A stretch of 64,000 nt of DNA from Campylobacteraceae bacterium (lineage in GTDB: Bacteria > Campylobacterota > Campylobacteria > Campylobacterales > Campylobacteraceae): the NCBI GenBank assembly GCA_012519705.1, contig JAAYPR010000038.1, positions 1-64,000 of the forward strand, in the 5' to 3' direction. Shown piece by piece: positions 8,632 through 18,400 of the stretch (position 1 is the first letter of the stretch; the number at the start of each line of letters is the position of its first letter). The notes below the pieces were generated by a model. The model was not told the origin of the DNA and ran no database searches. It was given only the letters and a program-made list of their open reading frames with translations. The position numbers and the translations under genes are program-made.

Positions 8632-9357
8632 ATGAAAAAATTACTTAAACTTTGTTTAGCTTCGTTTTTAGCTTTTGGCGTGCTAAATGCTGAGCCTTTA
8701 AAATTTGGAACAAACGCTGCATATCCGCCGTTTGAGTTTATCGATGAAAACTCTAAAATAGCTGGATTTGACATTGATTTAGTTGATGAGCTTAGTAAAG
8801 CGATTGGCTTTGAGTATGAGTTTATAAATATGGGCTTTGATGGTCTTATACCAGCTTTAAAAAGCGGTAAAATAGATGCTATCGCAGCTGCTATGAGTGC
8901 AACTGAAGAGAGAAAAAAAGCAGTTGATTTTACAAAACCTTACTACCATACAGAAAACCTTTACATTATAAAAGCTGACAAAAATGCAACTTTTAAATCA
9001 AAAGATGACCTAAAAGGTAAAAAAATAGGCGTTCAGCTAGGAACTGCACAAGAACAAACCGCTAGAATGCTAGATGTAAAAGTAGCTCCTACAAAGGATA
9101 TCTTTGCTTCAATAATGGCTCTTAAAAATGGCAAAATCGACGCTGTGCTAGTTGACACATCTATCGGTTATGGATATTTAAGAAAAAATGATGATTTAAT
9201 GGAGTTTTTGGTTGAACCTGATGGAAGCGAAGGGTTTTCTTTAGCATTTAACAAAGACAAAAACAAAGAACTTATTGAAAAAATAGATGCTGAAGTTGAA
9301 AAAATGAAAAGTGATGGAAGATTTGACTCATTACTAGAAAAATATGAGCTTAAATAA
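8632..9357 (+). CDS. Polar amino acid ABC transporter, periplasmic binding protein 1
   Basis: This is a 241-residue family 3 solute-binding protein. The ATG at 8632 follows GGAG at proper spacing; an in-frame ATG at 8620 overlaps that site and is less likely. A signal peptide (MKKLLKLCLASFLAFGVLNA) is followed by PLKFGTNAAYPPFEFIDENSKIAGFDIDL, the family signature near the N-terminus. Conserved ligand-site segments MSATEERKKAVDF and GTAQEQTARML are present. The stop codon overlaps the next start by one base (TAATG). The next gene is a close paralogue. Confidence 0.9.
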   Translation: MKKLLKLCLASFLAFGVLNAEPLKFGTNAAYPPFEFIDENSKIAGFDIDLVDELSKAIGFEYEFINMGFDGLIPALKSGKIDAIAAAMSATEERKKAVDFTKPYYHTENLYIIKADKNATFKSKDDLKGKKIGVQLGTAQEQTARMLDVKVAPTKDIFASIMALKNGKIDAVLVDTSIGYGYLRKNDDLMEFLVEPDGSEGFSLAFNKDKNKELIEKIDAEVEKMKSDGRFDSLLEKYELK

Positions 9358-10076
9358 TGAAAATAGTTAGATTTTTACTTTTAGCACTTCTGTGTGTGGG
9401 ACTACAAGCAAAGACGCTTGTAGTTGGAACGGATGGCGTTTATCCACCATTTGACTATAGAGATGAGAGTTCAAAACTAGTTGGTTTTGATGTGGATTTA
9501 ATAGATGAAATTTCAAAAAGAGCTGGTTTTGAGTATGAGTTTGTAGTTATGGGTTTTGATGGGCTAATACCAGCTTTAAAAAGTGGTAAAATAGACATCA
9601 TAGCCTCTGCTATGAGCGTGACAGAAGAGAGAATGAGGGCTGTTGATTTTAGCGATACTTATTTTCTAACTGAAAATTTATACCTTAAAAGAGCAAACGA
9701 TGATAGCCTAAAATCACTAGATGATTTAAAAGGTAAAAAAATGGGAGTTTTACTTGGCTCGGCTCAAGAGTTTAGTGCAAGAAAAATCCCAAATTTAAGA
9801 GTTGTTCCAACTAAGGAAATTTTCACTTCCATAATGGCTCTTAAAAATGGCAAAGTTGATGCTGTGCTAGTTGATAACTCTATCGGCTATGGATACCTAA
9901 GAAAAAATGAAGATTTAACTTGGTTTCATAAGCAAGTTGATGATGGAGAGGGGTTTGCTTTTGCTTTTGACAAAGGAAAATATGAAGACTTAGTTGTTAA
10001 ATTCAACGAAGCCTTAAAGCAAATCAAAGAAGACGGCACTTACGATAAGCTTTTGGACAAATACGAACTTAAATAA
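9357..10076 (+). CDS. Polar amino acid ABC transporter, periplasmic binding protein 2
   Basis: This 239-residue protein is a tandem paralogue of the preceding binding protein. They share blocks such as GFDGLIPALKSGKID and NGK(I/V)DAVLVD(T/N)SIGYGYLRKN, but ligand-facing residues differ (SAQEFSARKI against TAQEQTARML). A signal peptide ends near residue 18 (LQAKTLVVGTDG). The two probably feed the same permease with different or differently tight ligands (inference). Confidence 0.9.
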   Translation: MKIVRFLLLALLCVGLQAKTLVVGTDGVYPPFDYRDESSKLVGFDVDLIDEISKRAGFEYEFVVMGFDGLIPALKSGKIDIIASAMSVTEERMRAVDFSDTYFLTENLYLKRANDDSLKSLDDLKGKKMGVLLGSAQEFSARKIPNLRVVPTKEIFTSIMALKNGKVDAVLVDNSIGYGYLRKNEDLTWFHKQVDDGEGFAFAFDKGKYEDLVVKFNEALKQIKEDGTYDKLLDKYELK

Positions 10077-10078
10077 AA

Positions 10079-10098
10079 TAGCCCCTATTTTGGGGCTA
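10079..10098 (+). terminator. Hairpin after the amino acid ABC operon
   Basis: Arms TAGCCCC and GGGGCTA with a six-base loop lie directly after the stop codon. There is no T-run on the plus side, so termination may be weak and thiE, 10 bases further on, may be partly read through. Confidence 0.5.
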
Positions 10099-10108
10099 TG
10101 ATACTATC

Positions 10109-10717
10109 ATGAAAAATCAACTATATATTTTAACAGATGACTTTTACACTCCCGATGAGACCATAGAAAAACAAGTTTTAGAGATGCTTGAAAGTGGCAT
10201 TAAAATAGTTCAATTTAGAAGCAAAAAGGCTCGTGTTGACGAGGGCATTGTCAAAAATTTAGTCTCTTTATGCGAGGATTTTGGTGCAAGCTTAATAGTC
10301 AATGACGATATAAACTTAGCTAAAAAAGTCAGTGCTCACGGCGTTCACATAGGAAAAGATGACGCTACTTTAACTAAGGCGGTAGAGTTTTTAGGTAAGG
10401 GGAAAATTTACGGAGTAAGTTGCTACTGCGATATGAACTTAGCTCTAAATTTGCAAAGCCTAGGTGCAAGTTACGTTGCTTTTGGCTCTATTTTTAAAAG
10501 CACCACAAAACCAGAAGCTGAGTTTTGCGACATTAATACTCTTGATTTTTCAAAGCTTAATATCCCAACCTGCCTAATAGGCGGCATTAATGCATCAAAT
10601 TTAAATGAAATTTTATATAAAAAGGCTGATTATTTAGCCATAATAAGTGCTACCTATAAGCCAAGGTCTATAAAAGAGAACTTGGCAAATTTACAAAACA
10701 TTATAAAAAAGGATTAA
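10109..10717 (+). CDS. thiE: Thiamine-phosphate synthase family protein
   Basis: This is a 202-residue TIM-barrel enzyme joining the hydroxymethylpyrimidine and thiazole phosphates into thiamine phosphate in the cytoplasm. Family motifs run in order: VQFRSK (pyrophosphate-binding Q-x-R-x-K), LIVNDD, GVHIGKDD, YVAFGSIFKSTTK and LIGGINASN. The related TenI proteins share the fold, but the KSTTK loop favours a true synthase. It abuts uppP with one base between, so the two are probably co-transcribed. No thiamine riboswitch was seen upstream. Confidence 0.85.
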   Translation: MKNQLYILTDDFYTPDETIEKQVLEMLESGIKIVQFRSKKARVDEGIVKNLVSLCEDFGASLIVNDDINLAKKVSAHGVHIGKDDATLTKAVEFLGKGKIYGVSCYCDMNLALNLQSLGASYVAFGSIFKSTTKPEAEFCDINTLDFSKLNIPTCLIGGINASNLNEILYKKADYLAIISATYKPRSIKENLANLQNIIKKD

Positions 10718-10718
10718 A

Positions 10719-11498
10719 ATGAACTTTTTTGAAGCGATAATTTTAGGTATAGTCGAAGGACTAACCGAGTTTTTGCCAGTTAGTTCAACTGGGCATATGA
10801 TACTAACATCTCATCTTTTAGGGCTTGACTTAGAAAGTGCGGCACTAAAATGCTTCATAGTTGCCATTCAACTAGGCTCTATTTTAGCGGTTGTGTTTTT
10901 ATACTTTGATAGACTTAAGCAAGACGTGAGTTTATGGATAAAACTTCTAGTTGGCTTCATACCAACAGCGGTAGTTGGGTTTTTGGCGTATGATTATATA
11001 AAATCTCTCTTTAGAGCTGATACAACTGCTTATATGCTGATAATTTGGGGTATTATATTTATAGTAGTTGAGCTTTGGCGTAAAAAATCACCACCTTTAA
11101 ACGAAACAAAAGAACTAGATAACATAAGCTATAAACAAGCTTTTATAATCGGCTTTTCACAATGCTTTGCTATGGTGCCAGGGACTTCAAGAAGTGGTGC
11201 AACTATTATCACGGGGCTTCTTTCAGGGCTTAGTAGAGAGACAGCGGCGGCGTTTAGCTTCCTCTTAGCAGTTCCAACTATGTTTAGTGCAACTGCTTAT
11301 GATGTTTATAGCAACCTTGATGTTTTTAAAGCAAATTTAGAGTATGTGTATCTGTTTTTAGTCGGCGGGGTTGTTGCCTTTGTTGTGGCGATTCTTGCTA
11401 TAAAGCTGTTTTTAAAATTTGTAAGCAAGTTTGACTATATTCCGTTTGGTATATATAGGATATTTATAGGCTTTGTGTTTTTGATGTTTGTTTTATAA
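10719..11498 (+). CDS. uppP: Undecaprenyl-diphosphatase
   Basis: This 259-residue polytopic membrane enzyme recycles the undecaprenyl pyrophosphate carrier used for peptidoglycan and surface glycans. Both catalytic regions are intact: EGLTEFLPVSSTGH (residues 13-26) and PGTSRSGATI (about 145-155). About eight hydrophobic segments are visible. The ATG follows the thiE stop by one base, with AAAGGA upstream inside thiE. Confidence 0.93.
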   Translation: MNFFEAIILGIVEGLTEFLPVSSTGHMILTSHLLGLDLESAALKCFIVAIQLGSILAVVFLYFDRLKQDVSLWIKLLVGFIPTAVVGFLAYDYIKSLFRADTTAYMLIIWGIIFIVVELWRKKSPPLNETKELDNISYKQAFIIGFSQCFAMVPGTSRSGATIITGLLSGLSRETAAAFSFLLAVPTMFSATAYDVYSNLDVFKANLEYVYLFLVGGVVAFVVAILAIKLFLKFVSKFDYIPFGIYRIFIGFVFLMFVL

Positions 11499-11542
11499 AT
11501 GTTCTTTTTACATTATGGTTGTTTTTCTATCTTAATTTAAAA

Positions 11543-11681
11543 GCTTTTGTGTAACAAAAGCAGTAAAAACCTGTGCGAAGCACAGAACCTTGAACGTCGT
11601 AGGGGGCAAAATGTGCCTATATACGGCACTTTTGGAGTAAAAATAAAAAAGGGGAGCGACTTCGTAATTCAAGCCCCCTTT
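11543..11681. other. Structured gene-free stretch, possible RNA
   Basis: The 642-base gap after uppP contains four hairpins in a row: GCTTTTGT/ACAAAAGC (11543-11561), CTGTGC-GAA-GCACAG (11571-11585), AAAA-T-GTGCC/GGCAC-TTTT (11609-11633) and AAAGGGG/CCCCTTT (11648-11681). The segment between is more GC-rich than the surrounding intergenic DNA. On the minus strand the last hairpin is followed by TTTTTTATTTTT. A 50-codon frame without ATG runs through the plus strand and looks accidental. It could be a structured RNA or a repeat family; I do not recognise it. Confidence 0.35.
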
Positions 11682-11800
11682 CCCCATTTGAATACAATAA
11701 AATAAAACTTTAAGAAATTTAGTACATTTATATTTTTAAAAATTTTATCTCTGAATTTAATAACAAAAACCATTAAATTTAATTCAAATTTTATTCAAAT

Positions 11801-12135
11801 GGATTGCCACGTCGCTTTGCTCCTCACAATGACTAGCAAAGAGTAAATTTATAACTAAATTTATTAAAAAAACTCTCTATCGTCATTGCGAGATTTACGA
11901 AGTAAATCGTGGCAATCTAGTGGTTGAATTAGAATTTGATTAAGAGTCAAATTTTTAAAAAACAAAATCTTAAAATTTAAATTCGCTAAATTTCAATTTA
12001 AAATTTCAAAAACTAGATTTTACTTCGTGCTGTGCACTCGTAACTGCAAGCAGACGTCACGCTTGCTAACGCAAGCTCGCAATGACCGATGGAGAGTGTG
12101 GATTGCCGCGGTGATTTCACCCTATAGCAATGACG
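11801..12135. repeat. Hairpin repeat cluster before the aminotransferase gene
   Basis: Copies lie at 11801-11834, 11881-11919 (inverted, stem GATTTAC..GTAAATC), about 12050-12087 (CTTGC..GCAAG stem, lacking the usual left arm) and 12100-12135 (stem GGTGA..TCACC). They extend to within 6 bases of the aminotransferase stop codon. No gene is visible in 11682-12140. Confidence 0.75.
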
Positions 12136-12140
12136 ACTAA

Positions 12141-13451
12141 TTAACATAAATGTCTTCCGCCAGTCATTTTTATCTTATCTCTTAGTTTTATAACCGCTTT
12201 TATCGCACTTATTAAGTAGTCAATATCATCTTTTGTATGTGTGTAGTGAAGACTTACTCTAACCCAGCCTGGCTTTTCCTCATTTACAAAGTCCACTCCG
12301 TCATCCACTCCCATCAAGTCATGCCCGTAAGGTCCAGCACATGCACAGCCAGAGCGAGTTTCAGCGTTATATCTCTCGCTTAAAAGCGAACCAAAAGTAT
12401 ATGGATCAAACCCTTTTACATTAAATGAAAAAATAGGAAGTTTGTTTTCCACCTCTTTTGCATACAAAGTTATCTCATCAAACTGAGAAAGTTTTTCTAA
12501 AAAGTAAGCTTTTAGCTCTTCTTCTTTTTCTTTTATAACTTCAAAACCGATATCATTTCTAAGTTTTACCGCAAGGTAAGTTCTAATAAGCTCTAAAATC
12601 CCCGGAGTTCCAGCCTCTTCAAGCTTTTCTTTGTCTATTTTATACGCTATTTCACTTCTGCTTACATATCTTACCACTCCACCACCTGCAAATGTTGGCT
12701 CATCACTAGCTAAAAGTGACTTTTTTATCACAAGCACACCTGAACCTCCAACTCCGCCTAAAAACTTATGAGCTGAAAAAAACATCGCATCATAAAACCC
12801 TGACTCAACATGCATATACGGCAGTGCCGCTGTTGCATCAAGCGCTACGATACCACCGTGTGCTTTTATGGTTAAATAAAGCCTTTTATAGTCAGTTATA
12901 ACGCCTGTTACGTTTGATGCTACGCTAAAAGAAGCGATGATTTTTCTACCTTTGTTTTTGGCTAAAATTTCAGTTAAAGCGTTGAAGTCAACCTCGCCCT
13001 TTGTATCAAGCGGGATTCTTACAGTTTCACAAAGTCCTACTCTATAGCTTATCTCATTTGAGTGATGCTCATATGGCGAGACTAAAACTAAAGGCAGGTT
13101 TTCTAAGCTTTTAATATCAAGGTTTAAAAACTCTCTAGTTGCTGGCGAGATGTAAATTCCCATTATCTCTTGAAACTTTTTAATCGCCGCCGTTGCCCCA
13201 AACCCACATGGAATGAGAGCAAATTTATCATCAAGATCTAGCAGATCTTTAAGCCCAGCACGTGAGTTTTCATAGTATTCGTTTGTCCTAATAGCATGCT
13301 TGCTGGTAGTTGAGTGAGTGTTTGCGTAAGTTTTAAGGACTCTTTCCATCTCATTTTCAACAGGCTTGTAAGCTAAAGCCGAAGCTGTCCAGTCAAAATA
13401 CAAAGTTCCCTCTTTTAAAATAACATTTTTTCTAACTTCATCTAAGTTCAT
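12141..13451 (-). CDS. Class V aminotransferase (cysteine desulfurase-like)
   Basis: This is a 436-residue pyridoxal-phosphate enzyme. The PLP lysine lies in SAHKFLGG (about residue 228), preceded by the cofactor aspartate region LDATAALPY and histidines in YEHHSNE. A Cys-rich loop RSGCACAGPYG near residue 372 aligns with the mobile sulfur-accepting loop of cysteine desulfurases, but it also carries a second Cys. N-terminal YFDWTASALAYKP corresponds to the family start. Substrate is uncertain: it may be a desulfurase or selenocysteine-lyase-like protein, or another class V aminotransferase. It is transcribed divergently from the next gene. Confidence 0.75.
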   Translation of the reverse strand: MNLDEVRKNVILKEGTLYFDWTASALAYKPVENEMERVLKTYANTHSTTSKHAIRTNEYYENSRAGLKDLLDLDDKFALIPCGFGATAAIKKFQEIMGIYISPATREFLNLDIKSLENLPLVLVSPYEHHSNEISYRVGLCETVRIPLDTKGEVDFNALTEILAKNKGRKIIASFSVASNVTGVITDYKRLYLTIKAHGGIVALDATAALPYMHVESGFYDAMFFSAHKFLGGVGGSGVLVIKKSLLASDEPTFAGGGVVRYVSRSEIAYKIDKEKLEEAGTPGILELIRTYLAVKLRNDIGFEVIKEKEEELKAYFLEKLSQFDEITLYAKEVENKLPIFSFNVKGFDPYTFGSLLSERYNAETRSGCACAGPYGHDLMGVDDGVDFVNEEKPGWVRVSLHYTHTKDDIDYLISAIKAVIKLRDKIKMTGGRHLC

Positions 13452-13522
13452 CTTTTTCCTTAAAATTTTTGTAAATTATAGCAAAATTTGCTAAAATACA
13501 AAAAACCATAAGGAGCTAACAA

Positions 13523-14374
13523 ATAAAGAGTTTTAAAAGCAGTAGCATCAAATTTCCAAATTTGAGCATCGACGAGCTTATAAAATTTCATCTAGTTTTT
13601 GACACTTTAGATATAGAAAAAAGCTACGATGATATTTTTGAAGCTATAGAGAATGAGATTTTGGCTAAATATCAAGAGTTTAGGTTTGGATTTGACAGCG
13701 ATACTAAAAAAGCTCTTATGAAATTTGCCAAAAATGACAGAAAAAAGTACTCCATAAACCGCTACTTACCCCACTATAAAGCCACAAGAATAGTAAATGA
13801 GCTTCTTGAAAGTGGTTTTTTAGAGTTAGAGTTAAGCAGAGAGCAAAAACCAACTCCAAAACACAAACACGAAAAACTCCCAAAACGACTAAGACGCTAT
13901 GTTATCCACGATAAAGTAAACTTTAGCTCGCATTTTACTCGCTTTTGGTTTCGCTTCATTGAGCCAAATTTAGCCCTTCTTGAACTTGGCAAATCTGATA
14001 TTTTGCTTGATATCATAAAAGATGACTTTGACAACTACCTAAGCCTTGGGTTTGAGATGCTTAGTCAAGAAGTTTTAGCCAAGAAATTTAACCTAAATTT
14101 AGAAGATGTTTATAGCTTTTGGACTAAAGAGCTTGAGATGGACATTTTGACTAAATTTGATGATAAATTTATAGTTGGCGAGGTTAAATATAAAGGCAGG
14201 AAAGTTTGCAAAAGCGTTCTAAATCTCATAAATGCACGGTGTGAAAAACTTGGCATTGAGCCTGATATCATTACCATTTTTTCAAGAAGCGGCTATAGCA
14301 AAGAGCTAAGAAATGTAAAAGATAAAAATTTACTCCTTTTTGGGCTAGATGACTTTAAAATTTTGGTTGAGTAA
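13523..14374 (+). CDS. DUF234 / nuclease-like protein with probable AUA start
   Basis: This is a 270-283 residue protein. The only frame starts are a TTG at 13562 with no ribosome site or an ATA at 13523 placed 7 bases after a perfect AGGAG (13511-13515); an in-frame TAA at 13517 excludes anything earlier. The second half resembles the DUF234 C-terminus of archaeal-type ATPases (SSHFTRFWFRFIEPN at about 120). It ends with EMDILTKFDDKFIVGEVKYKG, a D...ExK pattern typical of PD-(D/E)xK nucleases. The ATPase domain normally found ahead of DUF234 is absent. The role is unknown. Confidence 0.65.
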   Translation: MKSFKSSSIKFPNLSIDELIKFHLVFDTLDIEKSYDDIFEAIENEILAKYQEFRFGFDSDTKKALMKFAKNDRKKYSINRYLPHYKATRIVNELLESGFLELELSREQKPTPKHKHEKLPKRLRRYVIHDKVNFSSHFTRFWFRFIEPNLALLELGKSDILLDIIKDDFDNYLSLGFEMLSQEVLAKKFNLNLEDVYSFWTKELEMDILTKFDDKFIVGEVKYKGRKVCKSVLNLINARCEKLGIEPDIITIFSRSGYSKELRNVKDKNLLLFGLDDFKILVE

Positions 14375-14410
14375 GCTCATAAAAATATACTCAGTATGAA
14401 ATCCATCTAA

Positions 14411-14434
14411 AGAGCGGCGTGCCGCTCTTTTTTT
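14411..14434 (+). terminator. Rho-independent terminator
   Basis: A strong GC stem AGAGCGG / CCGCTCT with a CGTG loop is followed by seven T residues. It ends the DUF234 transcript and also separates it from the convergent binding-protein gene. Confidence 0.9.
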
Positions 14435-14441
14435 ATCCTAT

Positions 14442-15254
14442 TTAGCCGATAATGCTGTAAAACTCGTCTAATAAAAACTGATTTTTATCAACCGTATCTT
14501 TATAAAAAGGTGCAAAAATTTCATCATATGCTTTTTTAAAAAAACCCTCTTTGCTAAGTCCAATCAAAGCTTTATTTATCTCATCAAGGAGTTCCTTATT
14601 TCCTTTTTTTGTCCCAAGACTATAAAATACTGACTGGTCAATTTTTTTAATAGCTACTTCAACACCACCATCAACGGCAGAGTAGCTCATAAGCCTAAGG
14701 TTGTCATCTACATAAGCATCCACTTCGCCACTCTTTACTGCCTCATATGCGTAATCCTCTTCTGGATAAGAGAGAGTATCGATGCCCATTCTTTCCATCT
14801 CAGACTCAGCAAAAGACCAACTTACAACAGCAACTTTTGATTTTCTTAAATCATCAAGCCTAGCTATTTCTGAGCCTGTTTTTGTTAAAGCCGCTAGGTG
14901 AAAACTTACATAAGGTAGTGAAAAATCAACTAGTTTCTCTCTTTCTGGCGTGGATACAAATCCCCAAGCTATTATATCAACCACATCGTCCTCAAGTGCA
15001 GGTATTCTGTCATCAGCATCTAAATCAATAAACATAACTTTACCATCTAAATTGCCGAAAATTTTAGTAGCTATTTTCTTGCTAAGCTCAATGTCAAAGC
15101 CCTTAAACTCTCCACTGTTTCCATCTTTTACGCTAAAAGGTTTCCAATTATCAGCTACCCCTACTCTAATAACTCCACCACTTCTAATCTCATCTAGAGA
15201 TTTTCCAAATAAAAATGTGCTTAGTATACATATAACTAAAACTATTTTTTTCAT
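14442..15254 (-). CDS. Amino acid ABC transporter, periplasmic binding protein (orphan)
   Basis: This is a 270-residue family 3 solute-binding protein with signal peptide MKKIVLVICILSTFLFG and the PEB1-like pattern IRVGVADNWKPFSVKD...GFDIELSKKIA. Further motifs are DIIAWGFVSTPEREKLVDFS and SKVAVVSWSFAESEM. There is no permease or ATPase beside it, so it either works with a transporter encoded elsewhere or is a free-standing binder or adhesin as reported for PEB1 in Campylobacter jejuni. Its own ribosome site (AAGGAG) precedes the ATG. Confidence 0.85.
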   Translation of the reverse strand: MKKIVLVICILSTFLFGKSLDEIRSGGVIRVGVADNWKPFSVKDGNSGEFKGFDIELSKKIATKIFGNLDGKVMFIDLDADDRIPALEDDVVDIIAWGFVSTPEREKLVDFSLPYVSFHLAALTKTGSEIARLDDLRKSKVAVVSWSFAESEMERMGIDTLSYPEEDYAYEAVKSGEVDAYVDDNLRLMSYSAVDGGVEVAIKKIDQSVFYSLGTKKGNKELLDEINKALIGLSKEGFFKKAYDEIFAPFYKDTVDKNQFLLDEFYSIIG

Positions 15255-15401
15255 AAAAAACTCCTTTTTTATTCCAACAAGTTTAGATTATATCATTTTT
15301 TTAAGAAAATGGGAATTTATGTATTTTATTAAGTTATATTTAATTTTAAAAGTTCTTGCTACAACAAATTTAGTGTAGCAAGAAAAGATTTTAAAGGGAG
15401 T

Positions 15402-18400
15402 TTACGCCACTAAAATTTCGCTTAAGTTTTGACCAAACTCATCATCTACAAAAAAGTCTGTCTCAAACACAAATAGTTTTCCAAAAGCTTCAACTTTTAG
15501 GATAAGTCTTTTTGAGTTGTTTGTGCTGTTTGATTTGTGGGCAAGGTTGTAAATTTGGTTTATAATATCACTATTTAAGTCATCAAGTCTTATAAAGTAT
15601 TCAACTTCTCCAAGCACTTTTTTTGGCTCTTTTTTAAAGTTATTTCTTCTTGCATAGCTTCTTGTAACCCCGCCAAGCTCTTTTGCACCATCTAGGTTTT
15701 TAACAAACTCATTCAAGCTTATCTTATACTGAGCTTCATCTCTTTCAATCCTAACTCTAAAAGCGTGTGGTCGCTCCATCTCCTCAACATCCAAGCTCTC
15801 AATCTCGCCCAAAAGCTTATCAAAAACAACCATCTCAAAGTTTCCGTGTAGGTCTAGGATATTTAAAATTCCCATCTTAGAGCCACGTTTTGTTATCTTG
15901 ATATCAAGCTCTTCTATTTTTCCTATAACTAAAGTTTCCGTTATATCCGCAAGCTCATCAAACTCGCTACTTAGGGTATAATCAAGCCCGTCAATCTCAT
16001 TTTTGTAATCATCAAGTGGATGTCCTGAGAGATAAATTCCAAGACTTTCTTTCTCTAGCTTCAAAAGCTGTTTTTGTTCATATTCACTATCGATTATGTC
16101 TAGTTTAACCTCAACTTCGCCAACCTCTTCAAAGTCAGCAAAAAGCGAGTTCTCCATCTCGCTTGCCATTTTAGCAGCATTCTTGGAGGCTTCAGTTATA
16201 TTATCCACGTTTTGAAGTAGCATCTTTCTACTTAAATTTAAACAGTCCATCGCCCCTGATTTAATAAGCCCATCAAGAGCTCTTTTGTTTACTTTAAAAT
16301 TATCTATCCTTGAAGCAAAGTCATTCACATCTCGGTAAGCTCCGTTCGCTTCTCTCTCTCTAACAATATTTTCTATAGCTCCACCTCCAACGCCTTTTAT
16401 CGCTCCCATTCCAAAGACGATAGCGTCTTTTCCCTCGTGCTCAACCGCACTAAACTGCCTAATAGACTCATTTATTGATGGTGGTAAAATTTCAATGTTT
16501 AGTCTCTTAATCTCATCTATATATTTTGCAACTTTATCAAGGTTATTTTCTTCGCTCGTTAAAAGTGCCGCCATAAACTCAGCTGGATAAAAAGTTTTTA
16601 GATAAGCAGTTTGGAAGGTTATCATCGTATAAGCTGCGGCGTGGGATTTGTTAAACCCATAGTCAGCAAAGCTCATAATCATATCAAAAAGCTCGTTTGC
16701 CTTTTTCTCGTTATACCCTTTTTTAACAGCTCCTTTTAGATACTCCTCTCTTATCTTTATCATCTCACTTTCGATTTTTTTACTCATCGCCCTTCTGACG
16801 ATATCCGCTCCACCAAGGCTAAATCCACCTATTCTTTGAACGATTTCCATAACTTGCTCTTGATAAACCACGATGCCGTAAGTTGGCTCTAAAATATCTT
16901 TGATATCATCTATAATATAGCTTATTTCTGACTTGCCGTGCTTTCTATCGCAAAACTCTGGGATAAGATCCATAGGGCCTGGTCTATAAAGTGCTATCAT
17001 AGCGATAACATCTTCAAAGTTATCAGGTTTAAGGTCAGTTGCCAACTTTTGCATGCCGCCACTTTCTATTTGGAAAATTCCAAGAGTATTTCCACTGCTT
17101 ATGGTTTTATAAACCTCTTTTGTATTTACATCTATCTCTTCCCAAACTATCTCTTTTCCATATCTCATCTTAACAAGCTTCATAGCGTCATTTATAACGG
17201 TCAGAGTTTTTAGTCCAAGGAAGTCAAATTTGATCAAATCCACATCTTCTAAATAATCTTTTGTATACTGAGTGATAAGATGCCCGTTTCCGCTATTTGT
17301 CTGTCTAAAAAGTGGGGTTTTGTTCCAAAGCTCTTCGTTACTTATCACAACTCCAGCTGCGTGCATGCCAGCGTTTCTGTTTAGCCCTTCCAAATCAAGT
17401 GCAAATTTCCACACTCTATTTGCTCCGGTGTCATTTTCGATTAACTCTTTTATTTTAGGCTCTAGCTGAAAAGCACCGGGTTTATACTTTTCACTTCCCG
17501 CTTCGCCTTTGCCATTTAAAGTGATGCCAAGCTGGTCTGGGATGAGCTTTGCCATCTTATCGGCCTCAGCATAAGGCATCCCGCAAACTCTTGCAACGTC
17601 TCTTATAACTCCTTTTGCTAAAAGCTTACCAAAGGTTGCAACTTGAGCGACGTTATACTCACCGTATTTGTCTATCACATACTCTATTACTTCACCTCTT
17701 CGCTCCTGACAAAAGTCAACGTCGATATCTGGCATGCTGATTCTCTCGGGATTCAAAAAACGCTCAAAAAGTAAGCTATAAGGAATCGGGTCAATATCAG
17801 TAATTTTAAGAGCGTAAGAGACTAAGCTCCCAGCAGCACTTCCACGCCCAGGGCCAACAGGAATGCCTTGCTTTTTAGCGTAGTTGATAAAATCACTTAC
17901 TATCAGCATATAACCTGGAAATCTCATAGAGTTGATTATCTCTATCTCTTTTTCAAGCCTCTCTTTATACTCAGCGTGTTTTTCCTCATCTATAAATTTA
18001 AGCCTCTCTTCAAGCCCTTTTTTGCTTAGGTGTTCGAAAAGCACTTTGTCATTTTCTAAGTCATCCTCAAGCTCTGGGTTTGGCAGAGTAAGCCCTTCCT
18101 TTTTCGCCTCTTCTAGGGTAAATTTAAAGTTTGGCGGAGTTGGGTGCCCTAAGTCAAGCTCAAGGTTGCATTTATCTACGATTTCCTGAGTGTGAGTTAT
18201 GGCTTCTGGAATGTCCGCAAATATTTTACTCATCTCATCGCTTGTTTTTACATAGAGTTCTTTCATCTCATGTCTTAGTCTATCTGGGTCATCTAAGTTT
18301 TTAGCCATCGCTATGCACATGAAAACTTCGTGAGCTTCAGCTCTTTCTTTGTATGGATAGTGAGCATCGTTTGAGGCTACGACTTTTATACCTGTCTCTT

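Noticed and set aside
11543-11710. Short protein-coding gene in the structured block
   Set aside because: The frame has no ATG or ribosome site and overlaps perfect hairpins; coding is less likely than RNA structure.
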